Assembly (NCBI GenBank): GCA_027574665.1
Contig: CM050654.1
Span: 41,421,722-41,485,721 of the forward strand
DNA length: 64,000 bases
Direction of reading: 5' to 3'
DNA from: Rhynochetos jubatus
Lineage: Eukaryota; Chordata; Aves; Eurypygiformes; Rhynochetidae
The position numbers and the translations under genes are program-made. Within the stretch, counting starts at the first letter, position 1. The number at the start of each line of letters is the position of its first letter. The notes under the pieces were generated by a model, which saw only the letters and a program-made list of their open reading frames with translations, had not been told where the DNA came from and did not search any database. Of this stretch, positions 42,601 through 57,600 are shown piece by piece.

Positions 42601-45600
42601 AATATTCCCTTCCAACTCCTGTTGGAGAAGGACTTAGGCACTACTTACATCACTGCCGATGTACTGGACATGTTTCGCGTGCTGAAAGCCGGGGGTATCA
42701 GCTGGAAGGCTGTATCCCGTAGGCAGAGCATGCACACCAGCCCAGCGATACAAATTCTGCGAGAGAAGAGAGAAGGACAGAGGTTGTGACAACTGTGTGT
42801 AAGATTTGAGAGTTCATTAGCTGCATAGGAAATCTCTTAATTGCAACTGGCAAAAGATCCTCCCTGTGTCTGCATTATAATGCATACTCCTAGCTTAAAA
42901 GAGGGCATTTTCCCACGTTCATTTGAGAGCCGGGAAATCTAGCTTCTTTATCTGAAAAGCTAAAGACAGACATTGACTTCTAAAGAATTCAATTTTTGCA
43001 TATCAGAAACTCTGCGGACCCCGAAGTTTTATACTTACTTCACTTTGTATTTTGTTTGCATGATATGCCCGCTCCAAATCTACTGTCTTCTCAGTAGGAA
43101 TCATTTTGCCTTTAACATTTTGCATATATTTGCCACGATAGACAGCCTGGGAAAGAGAAATCAGAGGAGAGCTGTAATTGTGACGTTCTCTCACAGTAAT
43201 GATTGCTTGTGTACGTATGGGAATTCCTCCTAAAAAACTGGATGGAAGTTTTGGATTCAGGCAATTAATGGTTTTAGTGACTGTGTTCTAATATCTTAAG
43301 AAAGGCAATAAGATAATAAGCAATGAGTTACTGATAACCAGCAACGATTGCAGTATTAAAATGAAATGATTAAAAAAATAAGTCACAACTGTAGAAGCTG
43401 TAGGTAATGGTGTATGCAGCACTGGGGCTGGAAGGTGACAGAAACACTTACTTCACTTAAATTCAAGCCACTGAGGACATTCTGGACATAGACAGGAGTG
43501 TCCATGACCACAGAGTAGTCGTTCTTCATTTTCTCTGCCTTAGATTTGTATTTAATCTGCGGAGAGAAATTCAAGAGCTCTTACTAAGTAAGACTAGTCA
43601 TTGTTAATTGAATTTATTATATTATTGTATTTACTGTATGTACTATTTATTTTATTACCTAATTATTCTGTTAGTGAACCAGCATTTAAGCAGAAAGTGT
43701 ATTGAAATTACAGCGGAATAAATGAACGTGGCACCTCAGCAGATAAGAACAGCTGCTAAGTTATACCAACAGAATGTATGAGGGGACACACATTCTCAAA
43801 AGCAGAATGGTTGTTGTCCCATTCTAATGGCTTAACTCTGAACTAAGGATGTGTCATAAGATTGTGAGAGAAGGACAAGAAATCTTAAAATCAACATCAA
43901 AACACTTCTTCTTTTTTTATATATATTTTTCTGCATCATTCCTGCTTTACTTCATGGGTTCTGAAGGAAGAATTACTGTTTTCCTGAGAAGCCATGTATT
44001 TAAACACATGCTTAATGCTTTCCTGCGTGGCACGTAACCTGACAATATCTGCTTCTTCTAGAGCAGCCAAGTTTAAACACCCATATATGAATACTTCAGC
44101 AGAGAAGGACAGAAAACATTTGCCAGAAGAAAGCTCCCCATGTTTCTAATACAATGGAGCGCAAAAAGCTAAGGAGCAGAACCAGTATATGCACTTACAT
44201 CACTGCGAAGATCGTAGGCATGTTTGGCGTGGAGAATTTCTGGAGTGTCCCACACAAAGCAGCCAATGCCTTTCAGCCAGTTAAGATCATCCTTGTAGAC
44301 CACCTAAGGTATCGGAGCAAAGCAGCAAAGGGTAAGATCTCCTCTAGGACTGCATGTCTTGTTGCTAACTCAGTCTGAAACACAACTCTCAAACGATGCC
44401 AAGGAAAGTTTCCAGTATTCTGACTTTTTTTTTTCTTGAGCAAATCAAAATAATTCAGTTTGGGCAATAAAAAAATCCAGTGATTGTTAAACCTACTATT
44501 TACATACCCCACTGGGCAATGATTTACTGACAGTTCCCTGGCCTACTAGTGGGTTGATCTACACAAGGCAAGTATGCAGAAGCTTTGCATCACCAGGATT
44601 TTCTCAGACTTCCCAAGTTTCCACACCTCACATAACCAAATAATAAAGGACAATTTACAAACAGGGATGGCTGAACTGGTAGACCTGTAACATTTCAACC
44701 CAACGTCTGCACTGATAACGCTGAAATTATGCACACTAAACCACATCTCAACCACACACCTATTGCCAAGTGGTACAGAAACACGATGCATAGATTCATG
44801 GAATGATTTGGGTCGAAGGGTCCTTAAAGCCCATCCAGTGCCACCCCCTGCCATGGGCAGGGACACCTTCCATAGCCCAGGTTGCTCCCAGCCTCATCCA
44901 GCCTGGCCTTGGACACTCCCAGGGATGGGGCAGCCACAGCTTCTCTGGGCAACCTGTCCCAGTGCCCCCCCACCCTCTCTGGGAAGAATTCCTTCCTGAT
45001 ATCTAATCAGGTGCAGATGCTGTTTAGCAGTCTATAATACAGCGGATTCAAGTGGCAACCTCAGAGCACTCCAATTAAGTTTTTTACTGACATTTTCTCT
45101 AACAGAGCATGAGTGCGCGAATATTTTTACCAAGTGAGCCACGAACACACGATTTTCAACTTACATCACTGAGTTGATCAGTTACTTTTCGAACGTGGGC
45201 ATTGATCTGCAGATCTGGTAGACAGGCCCACTCATGGAGATGCGTGCGGTAATCAATTTCACTGATTTTCTTCTGTGCATCCTTAGCAGAGATTATGTCT
45301 ACCATGTCTGGAATAATGTGGACTTTGGCTTTATTCTTTTCATAGACTTCTTTGTACAGACGCTGCAGAGTTAAAGCAGTACGTTAATCATGCTGACAAA
45401 CAGTCTGAAGCACTAACTGTTGAGCATTCTGAAGCAAAATTATTGATATTTTCATGGAGTTTTAGCAGGAGAGCAATCACTGTGGCTATGGCTAAAATTC
45501 ACATCTTGCCTCCTCTAAATGTAAACTGCAGAACCTTACCAAGGGCGATAAAATATGATTTGTCAAACATTCAGCATATGTATTGCTCTGTTGTACACAT

Positions 45601-48600
45601 AAACATATAACACCAAAGATGTAGCCATGCAGGCAACTTAACAGGCGAGTCACAAGCTTGAAAGACATAGGTAGGTGTATCACAGAATTCAGCAAATACT
45701 GAACACTGCCAAACGCGTGTGGAAATGTGGTATCTGAATCCTGTGGATTACTTGAGTAGCCTCTTATGAGATAAATGTGACTTTACCAGGAAAACACACG
45801 TCAGAAAACACCACTTACGTCAATATTAAGCTTTCCAACTCTAAGGCACCTTGCCGTATTGGGGTCATCCTCAACACCTCTGGGTAGCGTGTACAGTGCT
45901 TTAAACTTGTCATATTCTTCTCGGTATTTTACCTACGCAGATGCGAAGAAAGGCAACAAATAACAGACTCCAATGAGTCAATTTTATATTTGGAACAAAA
46001 TTCATCAGTAAGCAAAATATTTAGTTGAGTCCAACAAGCAAAGAAAGCCTTTAAAGCAGGGTCTTGGATACCCGCTTGATTTTGAATGGCAGAGAAAGCA
46101 CATCGTAACAATCATGTTGTAAAAGTAACAACAGCTGACTAGAGGACTTTAAAAATAAATGGATGTAGAATAAGCTGTTTATTGTTCCAGCTCTTTCACA
46201 TAAGGATATCCATGAGGAGAGGGAGGGCTCATCAGCCTCAGTTCAGTAAAGCATTAGATTACATTCTTCTAGGCTTAGTAAAGCATCTTTTAAAAACCTT
46301 TGGTGATTTTCTGACCTGGATGGTCAGGCAATTTATGCTAAAAAAAAAAACAAACTAATAATTTTGAAGAAACAGTTTCTGTTACTATAAAATGTGACTT
46401 TTGTCAATGAAAGGAAGCACCAAAGGACTATCTGTTTTCCAAATTATTATCACAGAAAACCGATTTTGTGTAGATACATACTATATCTAAATTAAAAGTA
46501 GAAGATAATTAAAAAAACCCCTTTTTATACCTCTCGTATACACAAGGCATGAAGGATTGCACTGCTCGGATTGATGATCTGATTAAAAAAATCAAAGTAC
46601 GTTATTCACTTACAGTACTAGCATTATGCTTCAGTTCTTTCGCACGTGCTAGGGATACAGTATCAGTGGGCAGTATATAGCCAGTTGCTTTCACTCTCTC
46701 CCAGGCTTCCTTGTAGAGATTCTGTGGGGAAATAGAAAGCTTCTGTGAGCAGAAAAATTCTTCTCCTGGGTAATAACCGACAACCAATAGAAATCAAAAG
46801 CCTTTCTGGTTTTATTATACACCACTAACTATTACCTAATATCAAGAGGCTGCACACTAATCAGGACAGTGCACATAAAGGGTGACAAAACGCTTTCTAA
46901 CTATTTCTGTCCATTCTCATACGAGATCTTAACGTTGTTCAGGTGCAATTTTCTTCAGGGAATCCATTTATTGATGCATGTGTTTTGACAAGACTGGAAG
47001 TACATGTCCTCTGTCTGAAACCCAGCATCTTCCCCATGCTCAAGCACTGCAGAGGACTATCACTGGCTTTGCTAAGCTCCACGTTTGGACGTTTCTCTTC
47101 AGAGTGAACAAAACCAAACAAAAATCCCACATAGTAGCACCTTAAGAGAAAAAAATGTGTAGAAACACTTACATTGCTAAAGAGATGCTTCAAATTTTGA
47201 ACTCTTTCAGAATCGACTGTTTCAGCCACAGCTATGTACTTGTCCTTAGTTTTGTGGTAATCTTGCTTGTATTTCACCTGTGAGATGGAAGAACAGATTT
47301 AGTCAACTTGTTTCAATCCTCAGAAGGAGCACAGGGAAAAGGTTGAGTAGAAGAAGCGGAGGGACTCACATCACTAGCATTCACACCGCTCTGCACCGCA
47401 GTCACATAGAGAGGGGTGTCAGTAACAACACCAAAGTTCTGAAAATTCTCCTTTCCGGCGGCTGTGTATTTTATCTAAGGAAACAAAACCAAACCAATCC
47501 AAACCATTAATGCTGAAAGTGAGCAGGGAATTCCCTGCCAGCTTCCTTTAAAATCAATTCTGGACAACTGCAGCCCAGGTTTACAGCCTAGTTAAGACCA
47601 ACCTTAAAAGTGATACGCCATATAAAAGAAATGATATACAGCCAGTCTGAGCTAAGGAATAATGCCAATTGCACATCACTGTATAGCATCTAGCCGGCTA
47701 AGAGTACAATCAGCAACGCAAGAGACTATTTTTCCCGCATAAATGTCTCACTGAGGTATCTTGCACGCAGTGGCATACAGACAGACCAGGTGTTATCTTC
47801 TCACTGTTCAAAACCACAACCCTGCCATCCTTCCGTTCTCCTGCCTTCTGCTCCTTTGATAAGAAAAGTGACCACGTCTCTACAGACAAAGCTGAGAGTG
47901 TGTATTACAGTAGGTTGGACAAAATAATTCTGATCTAACAGGAATTACTTCATTTTGCTCTGGCCCAGGACAGGTGTCAGTCCCAGCGAACCATAAGTGG
48001 AAGAAAAAAGTCTTAAAAACATTCACTTGTTTGAGGAAAACTTGCTTACTTGGCTCTGGAGATCATATGATTTTTTAGCATGCAGGATTTGTGGAGTATC
48101 CCAGACATAGCATCCAAGTCCCTTCAGCCAATTTAAGTCATCTTTATACACCACCTACATGGAAGAAACCAGACTAAGTTAGGAAGAAATTTGAAGAAAG
48201 CAGTGTTTGTAAAATTACATGAAAGGTTACTAAAATGTCAAACAAATAAATGAAACACATACATCACTCAAAATCTCCTGGGCTTTTCTGGCTTGAATAA
48301 CATCCTTTTCTTCAGGTGAGCAATTCCACTGATGGAGGTAGGTTCGGTATTCAAGATCACTGAGGATATACTGGCACTTCTTGGCTAGCACGTGATTCAT
48401 CATGTCACTTGGGATATGGACATTTGCTTTGGTGTGTTCGTAGTTCTTCCGGTATTCCAGCTGAAAAAGGAAGATTGGGGAAAAGGTGAGAAAACAGGCT
48501 TTTTCCGCATAATTTTGACCGTAATAGGCTACAGGTTATAGCGTAATCTGAAGCATGCTTTTTGGACTTAGTGGCTAAACTCCCACGGGGTTCAATAGGA

Positions 48601-51600
48601 TGAAATCCTCACTTTGATATTGATCATTTATTCGGATGAGGTTCTAGAAGGACAGGAATAATCTTCTTCACTTCCAGATTTTAACAGCTGGTGCGAAAAT
48701 TAACGACTTCAAGATAAAGAGAGTCATGCCACAAACATGTTTTTAATCTAGCTAAATCTTCCTGTCCAAATGAAGACAGAGTATTTGGGGTTACACTGAC
48801 TTTGTGCCCTGCATGACATGCTGTATGTGCAGGGCTGGTAGTAACACCGCACCAAATGTGCATTTACTTTCCAGCTCTTAAATTCCGATTTCAATTCAAA
48901 ATTAACACCTTTTTTTCTTCTTTTGCAAAGCAAAAGTATGTCATGTAGTATTTCTTACTGCTCAGATACTTAAACTGAAAGAGGAAAAGTGTTTTTTCCC
49001 TGTTCTAATATGTCTAATAGCTAAACAAATCTCTTCTTAATCTCCTAAATCATTTCAAGTTCCATTACTCAACCCATGTACAAATTAAACATTCAGGCCA
49101 CACAAGCATGTTGAAAACACTTTTACTGATGCTATTAAGCACTGCATTGTTTATGTTTAAATACGTCACACTAAAGAAAATGGAAAACACTACAGCAAGA
49201 CTAACTCTGTCCTTACCGCGCTCCTTGTTTTCTGGAATGCTAGTGAATGAATGACGCTGGGGAAATCACCGATCTCCTTCCCAGCCAGGTAATGGCCTTT
49301 CAGCTTCTCATATATTTCCTTATACTTCAGCTGCAAAATATTGACGTGGAAATTTTAGAAGTTAATTCTAACAGCACACAGGGGGTAAAAACAGACAACG
49401 GAAAATTCATACTAACCTCACTATTGATGTAGTTTGCACGCTTCGCTCCAACAAGCGGAATATATTTCTCATCCAAAGTATAGCCAATGGGCTTGCTGAT
49501 TTCCCAAGCATTTTTATAAAGTTTCTAAACAAGCCAAACACAAAGAGGTTTTGATAAAAAAATCCATTATACTTCCCAAGAAGCCTGACTCCGCCATCCA
49601 TAGGCACAAGGAAGATGACAACTTTCATGGAGTAGTTCATTATTCCATCAATTTTCCCAACAAGGTAAATCGATAACGTTAATTTCGAACACTTGTTCAG
49701 TGTAAGGCAAGCAGAAGAAGTGTTCCAGGGCAGGAAGGTACCTGAGCACAAATTTGAGCTGATTTCTCTTTCTTTACTATATTTGGAATTCAACATTTCT
49801 CATCCAGAAGACTAATAAAGATATCCAAAATGTAAAGACAAACTTTTGTTTAAAAGCGCAGTAGAGAACTGACATTGATAATTTTATAGATATGTTCAAA
49901 ATCATGGAAAATTTCCAAGCAATACCACTGTTTAAGAGCATTAACTGTCAGCGGCAATTTTCTAATCCTTCCTATTTTGTTAAATCTTAAAAATATTTAA
50001 AGTTCAGACTAAATTATGAAGCACCTACTCGTGTAAAGGAGTAGTCACATTTTCAAAAAATAGAGATTTCCTATTAAAATGAGTGAGACTACTCAAAAGT
50101 AACTGGTTGATGTAAATCACCTACAATTTTCCTCTCTTATAAAAAAATAAATGTAAATTTCATCAGTAATCTAGGAAGAGATTATTGGATGGAATTATAA
50201 AGTGGTTTTGTCGCACAAAGTCATCTACTACTACTTCCAAACACCACACAGCAGTGCTTTAAGAGCAGTTCAATAAGAAATTATCCTTATCCTAATGATC
50301 CAAACTGGGGAAAACTGAAGAACAAAGGGATTAAATAACTTTCCCAGTGCCACCCAGTAGACTAACGACAGGAACAGAAAGAGAACAGGTTCCTGAGGCG
50401 CACTCCACATTCTGTTGCTTGCGAAACAAATTAAAACTTAGCCAGATACTTATCAAAGCTTACCTCACTGTATAGTAAGGACATGTCTTTGGCATGGTTC
50501 AGCGCAGGAGTATCATCAGACCCAATATACTGGCCTTTCTCAAGGTTAAATGTTTCTTTGTATTTTAGCTACAACAGAAAACAAACACAATGTTAACTCC
50601 CCAGGAGACATACATTATCCCAACTAGTCCAGCCATTAGAAGTACACATTAATTTTCTGTTATTGTGTCTCTGGTAATGTTGTGTGGTACATTCCAACCA
50701 CTATAATACTAGAAGACTGTGGAATTTGTGGTGTGAGATACTGTTGACATTTACCTGTGTGAAATTAAACATATTGATCAGCAAATCAGGTTAGTAGCAA
50801 CACCAGGAACTCCACTAGCACTCTGTAACTCACTGCTGTCCACTAGCACTCAATTTTAAACTACTATATGCAAAATCTATGTAAGGGACATGCTATATTC
50901 TTCTACAGAAAAATGAGAAATTGGTTTGGATAGCAATAATGTGTTGTTCATTTACATCACTTCTTACTAAACTTGTTTACCCCAGTAAAAATCTGTTATC
51001 AATGAGCATGCATACACACACACACAAGGCTAAACACAGTATAGTTTAGCAAAATTAATCATCTACTAATTCTAGGAATAAGACAGTCTCTATTTTTAAG
51101 GAAGTACATACATCACTCTGATTGACGGAGTTCATCTTTGCCAAAACAATGTCAGGAGTTTCAACCACACTGGTGTAATTGGAAAAGTTATCAAGGGCTT
51201 CTTTCGTATAGGCTCTCTGCAAAGAGATGAAATATTTTCTTAAACACTGTGCGTGAGGAAGAAGAGCAAATCTCATAACTGCTAAAATATTTTCTCTTAC
51301 CTTATTTATCAGTTGTTGTGCGTTCTTAACTTTCTTATGCTCCACCGAATCCAGAGGAATCCAACCGCAGCCACGAAGCCATTCCAAATCAGATTTGTAA
51401 ATATTCTAAATCATAAATATCATAAAAAGGGAAAGAAATCATTTCATTCAGGATGACATTTTGCAGTCTACTTAATACGGACAAAACGCTTTCACCAAAC
51501 TAAGTGGAAATTATGTAGCACAGATGTAAAATCACTTACGTCACTTTGCAGGTCGTAGGCCTTCCTTGCCTGAATACAGTCATTCTGGTCAGGATGGCAT

Positions 51601-54600
51601 GTCCACTCATGCAGGTGTTGGCGGTAGTCAACATCGCTGACCAAGGTCTGGCATTCCTTTGCTGCTACAACTGACACCATATCTGGAGGGATGTGAATTC
51701 TGGATTTCGTTTTGTGATAGTCTGATTTGTACAATCTGTCATTCTGGATCTCGCCTGCGTGCTCAAACCACACCAGTTTTGGATCATCTCTCATGCTGGC
51801 AACTCCAACATAGTGACCTCTTTGTTTGACATACTCTGCTTTGTATTTAAGCTGATGGAAGAGGGAGAAATACATAAATCCACGCTGATTATATCTGCTC
51901 TAGTTTTAACCTGTAACAGCTATGCTTTTCTCAACGGAAAGAACAGATGAGAGAGAGAGTTCTCAGCTGCAGTGTTAGCTATTCAGTACATGCCAAGATA
52001 AAAACATGACACAAACAGTAATGTTACTTTGCTTAGTCCTTCCACTTCAAAATAGATCATTTTCTAGACAAATATGCTACCATTTTGCAGTAAACAGTAT
52101 TTTCAACATAAGAGGGAAGCCTTGTTAGAAAATGTTTGCTAGTAAGTACATTTAGCCTTGGTTTTATAATACATTTTTGTAACTAATTCCTTGAGACTGA
52201 AGAGTGGATGCTTATTGAAGTTATTGACATCACAGTGTGTTGACAAAATGCACGCTCAAACTAAGAGTCATGTAAGAATTTCAGCATCCGTTATGCAGAA
52301 GTTTCAAATGCAATGTGCTATATATTATAATCAAAATATCACTTCAATTATTTAACAGTTATAAAATATGGAAGGCCACCTTAGTTGACTTTGAAAGGAC
52401 TGTTTGTGGAGAAAGTGAAGGTGGAAAGGCAAATCTGGCCTTTCAGCACTGATAGCTGTAAAACCCCAAAGATGCCTGTATTGTTTGGAGGACAGCAGAC
52501 TTCATGGGTCATGAAAAGTCTACCAGGTGTTACCCCTAATGGAAAGCTTTTTATGTCTGCTGTTGAATTTGCAAGAGCTTTAACATTTCCAGGCTTCCAA
52601 GCACGTGTCTTCCTAATGAGAAAAATTATTACCTCACTTTGGACATCATTGGAGTGTTTGGCATGAGTGATCTGCACAGTGTCAGGAGGTAAGAGGTAAC
52701 CAGTGGCTTTTTCCTTCTCCCAACTTTCCTTGTATAAACTCTGTGGAAAATAAAAGCAAGGAGGAATTCAACACCACTATAACGACAATGATTGCTGTAT
52801 ATATGTAACCTATGTTCAAGTGTACGGATAATAAACCCTTCAGTTAGGATGTTCGTAATAAGACAAGTGTTCTAAATTCCTCAAAAGCGGCGTTAATTCG
52901 AGTAGAAAGTGTCAAGGAGAGAGCACGTACCTGATTAAGAATTCTGGCTGCCTCTCGGGCCATATCTAGCTGTGGTGTATCTGTTGTGGTATAATTTGCC
53001 TTGACCTCATTCCAGGCTTTGTGGTATTTAACCTAGAACGGAGAGAGAAATGACTGCCTTGAAGCATCATCACAAAACTGGAAAAACATAATACCAAGAC
53101 TGATAGTTTATGCATGAAATAACGTATTAGACATGACACATTAACTATACATCCAAATGGGTATTTTTTTTATAAAGAAAAACATAAGAAATGAGAAATT
53201 GTTCCAAGGATGGACAGGGAAGAATATTCAGAAGCCAAAGTTATGCTGTTTGGTCTGCAGGGGTGTACAGCCAATAGCCGAGTAAGAAGTATTTGAACAA
53301 GGGCAATAGATGTTAAGCTTGTAAAGAGCAAATCTCTTTACTCAGCATGGTCTGCAACTCCCAACAATAGGTACCCACACTGAGTCACGTTCCCAAGCAC
53401 AGGTCAAGCCCAAATGCACGTGTGTGGTTGCATGGCAGTATGCCATTCCATTCAACCGTACTGTGGTTATTGCCACCCTTGTACCAGTGCTGGAGTTAAG
53501 GTGTTAGGCTTGGCCTGGTCTGTAACAGAAGCGCATAGCAAGAAACAAACACAAACTCATGAGGGGGTCACATCGTGTCATGGCCACTGGCCAGCTTCTC
53601 TCAGACTAGCCTTCAGAACCAGATGAGGAATGGTAAGCTGCCAGCACTCCAGTTTTGCTTGTCTTGGTGGTTATACAGTAGTTAACTAAAAAGTGTAAGC
53701 TCATACTGGTGTAAGAGAGAAGGATTAAACGTCATGGTTGCCAGAGCACAAGTGGGTATTTATGTTCCTGTTGTCAATGATCACCAACGACATCAGCCAA
53801 GGCTGAAAGGAGCGACTGGCTGCAGAACTAGCACTTGCTTTTCACATGTCTAGGAACAATGTTATTCTGCTTGAGGAGCTTCTTCCCTCACAAATGCTGG
53901 ACGTGAGCTAGCGACGTCCTGTTCACTTTTATGTCATACTTCCACAGAATTCCCAGAGACTGACTGAGAACTCTTTTCCATTTTTTAAAAAGATAAAATA
54001 AAGATATTTTTAAAGATAAAATCTTGCCATGGACATACGCAGACCAGTGTAACAGCCCGGAAACATGCTGGCAAACTTACATCACTAAGAATTTCACCGC
54101 TATTCTTTGCTGTGACATAATCAACTCTGTCCGCCACCGGAGTAAATGGAAGAGTTTCGACTTTTGTACGGTATTTTCTCTATACAAGAGAAAAGATGAA
54201 CAATCAGATTAGACTGGAATATTTTATAGCTAACACAGAAATTCTAAATACCTAGGCAAAACAACAACGTGTACATTGGAAGAAAAACCCTCTGTACACA
54301 ATGAATGCTGTCAAAATACCACAGTTGTCATTTTTATTTAAATAAAAAAGTATTTAACCATTCAAATACTTTCAATTACCGACACTCTTAAGAAAATTTT
54401 ATTACTGAAAAATGTTTTGTTACCTCATTCAAGAGATTTCCAGCATATTTGACATGGTTGAGTCCAACTGAATCATTTGGCAACCATCCAATACCCCGTA
54501 GCCACTCTAAATCAGATTTGTAAATAGCCTGGGAAAACAAAATAGGTCCGTGCTATTAGCTACATTTCCCTGTACAATCCAGCAAGATTCATAAATAATG

Positions 54601-57600
54601 GCACTTACTTCCACTGCGTAACAGGAGAGCAGTCATCCCAACATGAACACTATACCTGAATTTAGCACACTTCAAACTTGGCAATATGTCACAGTGACAT
54701 ACACTTTGCATTCCTAATAAACAGCAAAGCCAGCTCACTGAATTCAGCACAAGATTCCCACTATTGAGAGCTGAAGCCTCTTCTTAAGAAGAGACAATAC
54801 AGCAAGAAGTTAAGTTTTCATGTTAACTTACGTCACTCTGAAGATCGTAGGCTTTCCTGGCCTGTATGATATCATTCTGATCTGGAAGACAGATCCACTG
54901 GTGCAAGTAATGGCGGTAATCAACATCACTGACCAAAGACTGACCGTGCTTAGCTGACAGGATAGATAGCATGTCTACTGGTAGGTGGCACTGAGTCTTC
55001 CATTTGGCAAAGTGTTTCTTGTATTCTAGTTCACTCTGAACTTTGCCTATGCCGAGGGCAAACCGCATTTTCGTATCTTCTTTTGCATTTGGAACTCCAA
55101 CGTAATGTCCTTTCTGCTTCTCGTGATCCAATTTGTATTTATACTGAAGAAAGAGCAAAGATCACCGTTACCAACAGTGGTCATGAAATAGCTCTTAAAG
55201 CATGTGAAGAGCTAGATGGCTCTTTCAGCACTTACCTCACTAGCAATTTCTCTGGAAGCTTTGGCTGCCTTGATTGGGATTGCATCTGCTCTCAAATCAT
55301 AACTTGTCTTCAACTCATCCCAAGCTTCTTTATACATTTTCTGGAAAGACAGAAAATGTCACACATATGCTGAATACTCTGCTATTCAAGTAACACATTT
55401 ACTGCCATTTGTTTGCTGAAATACCGTGAGAACTTTGTGTGCATTGCTCCTGCTCCTAGCTGCATATACCTCTGCAAATCTTACCTCCCTCTGAACCCAT
55501 ACAGTACCTGCAATGCCAGTTTTGCAACCAATACTGCACAGAAGGGTGTTTGTAAAAGATCAGACAATATTTATATGCCTTCGGCTGTCTTCTGTTTCAA
55601 CAAAATATTATCTCAATGGTGCATGATCTTAATGATTTTTAAGCAGCTGTATGCAAGCATTTATTTTAAAATGTCTCAATACTTGAAGAACACTCAGTAG
55701 AGGAAAAGGAATGTTGACATTCCTCCTGTATGAGGACAGATTTCAATTACACTCATGCAACTTAATCTTCAACTCTGTAAGCAACATCTTAGAACGCTAA
55801 TATTCACAGACTATTTTATAGAAATGTAGAAAACAGAATGACAGGCTTACCTGGCTATAGTTAACAGCATTAGTCTTGGCTAGGTTGATTTCAGGTGTGT
55901 CTGGCATTATATGGATCATAGTCTTGTCCTTTTCCCAGGCTTCTTTGTATTTTGGCTGTTGAAATAGTTCATTTTATGATGTTGTAAGGGAATTTTGCTT
56001 GTCAGTAACATAAAATCCCATAAACCTCTCCTGAATAAACATCTCTAAAAAAATAAAATGTCTGGAAAAGCCTTAAACTTGACTTAAAGTACTGATGACT
56101 TTTATACTTCAGCAGTGAGATTTGTCTTTAACTGTTTATAGCCTTGAAACAACTTTAAGAACATTGTAACTTACAATGCTGACTTGTTCTGCATTCACTT
56201 TGGCTAGAAGAACGTCTGGAGAATCAACAACACTGGTGTATTTCAGGCTTTCAATAGGTGTGCGATACACACTATCACTCAAGAGATCCTGGGCATGCTT
56301 CACTCTCTTAACGTCTGGAGAATCGTTAGGCAACCAGCCAATTCCACGGAGCCACTCTAAGTCTGACTTATAGACAGCCTGTATTAGACATGGTCAGAAA
56401 AGGTAAACGTCATTAAGACGACTGTCTTAATTATTTTAAACTACACAAAGCAGTATAAGTTATAGAAAATGGAAATCAGCTAGAGCTAGATCACTCCTTT
56501 TTGCATACAAGAGACGTTCAGTGTTGTAAGTAAAATACAATCTGGGAACCAGTTTCTCGGAAGTTCCTTTCTTAAACAATACATTCTAAACCTTGTGAAG
56601 TTAAATAGAGGTGAAACAACTGAACAGAACTGCCATTAATGATGGTGGGTCTTAAGATCTTAAAAGAGCCTTCCTGTCCCCTCCAAAACACAAATTCCTC
56701 TGGTCATTTCCACAATTTACAAGTCCAAACAAAAAAACAAACTGTCCACCAAGAAATCTGACAAAAAGGAGAGAAAAAGGAGGTTACAGAGGAAATGGGG
56801 ACTAGAGCAAACTGGCATAACTCCTTAAGTGGCATCAGGCAACATTATTTAAGATCTAATTGAGCAAATCCTTCAGCAAGGAACATAAATCTCACCTCTG
56901 AAGCTCATAATTGGAACAAAGGAAGTGACTGATGTTGACCGATAAGCAGCAAAGCCAAGTAAGAAAACCAGCTGCACTGAGTCCTCCTGCTTTGAAATCA
57001 GCCACTAAAACATCTTAGCTGCTATCTTATATAGTTTTCTTATCATTACCTTGCAAATAAATCAATTTCTGACTCAGATAAGCAGGAGTAATAAAAGCCA
57101 CCTCATTCCAAAGTAGCAAACGTCTCATTTCATAAGTCCCAACAAAGTAAGAAAGATAAATCCTTCATCCACTCCAATTCAAATATTCCAAAAGCATATG
57201 CAACACAGCAGCTACCAGCTACAGCTTTTACTTAGAGGTAAAATTTAGAGGTAATACAAATAGTTTTTAAAGAATGGAAAAGAACAGATAATAGCAGTAA
57301 CATGAAAAAATTAGAAAACAGTCCAAAGATAGATCCTTTCTGACTGTAAAATATCAAAGCATCGACTAAAGCTATAATATATTAAATAGTAACAGTAGTA
57401 ACCACCACATCTCTACAGATACACACATCACTCTGGAGGTCGTAGGCCTTCCGTGCATGGATGACGTCGTTCTGGTCAGGAAGACAGGTCCACTGGTGAA
57501 GGTAATGGCGGTAGTCAACGTCACTGACCAGAGTCTGGCACTCCTTGGCTGCCTGCACCGACATCGCGTCCACTGGGATGTGGATCTGGGCCTTGGAATC

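Noticed and set aside
46532..46579. A 48-bp phase-0 interval between TTTTTTAATCAG and GTATAA on the minus strand (possible micro-exon)
   Set aside because: The 16 encoded residues show no nebulin feature and would disturb the seven-module length of SR-7.
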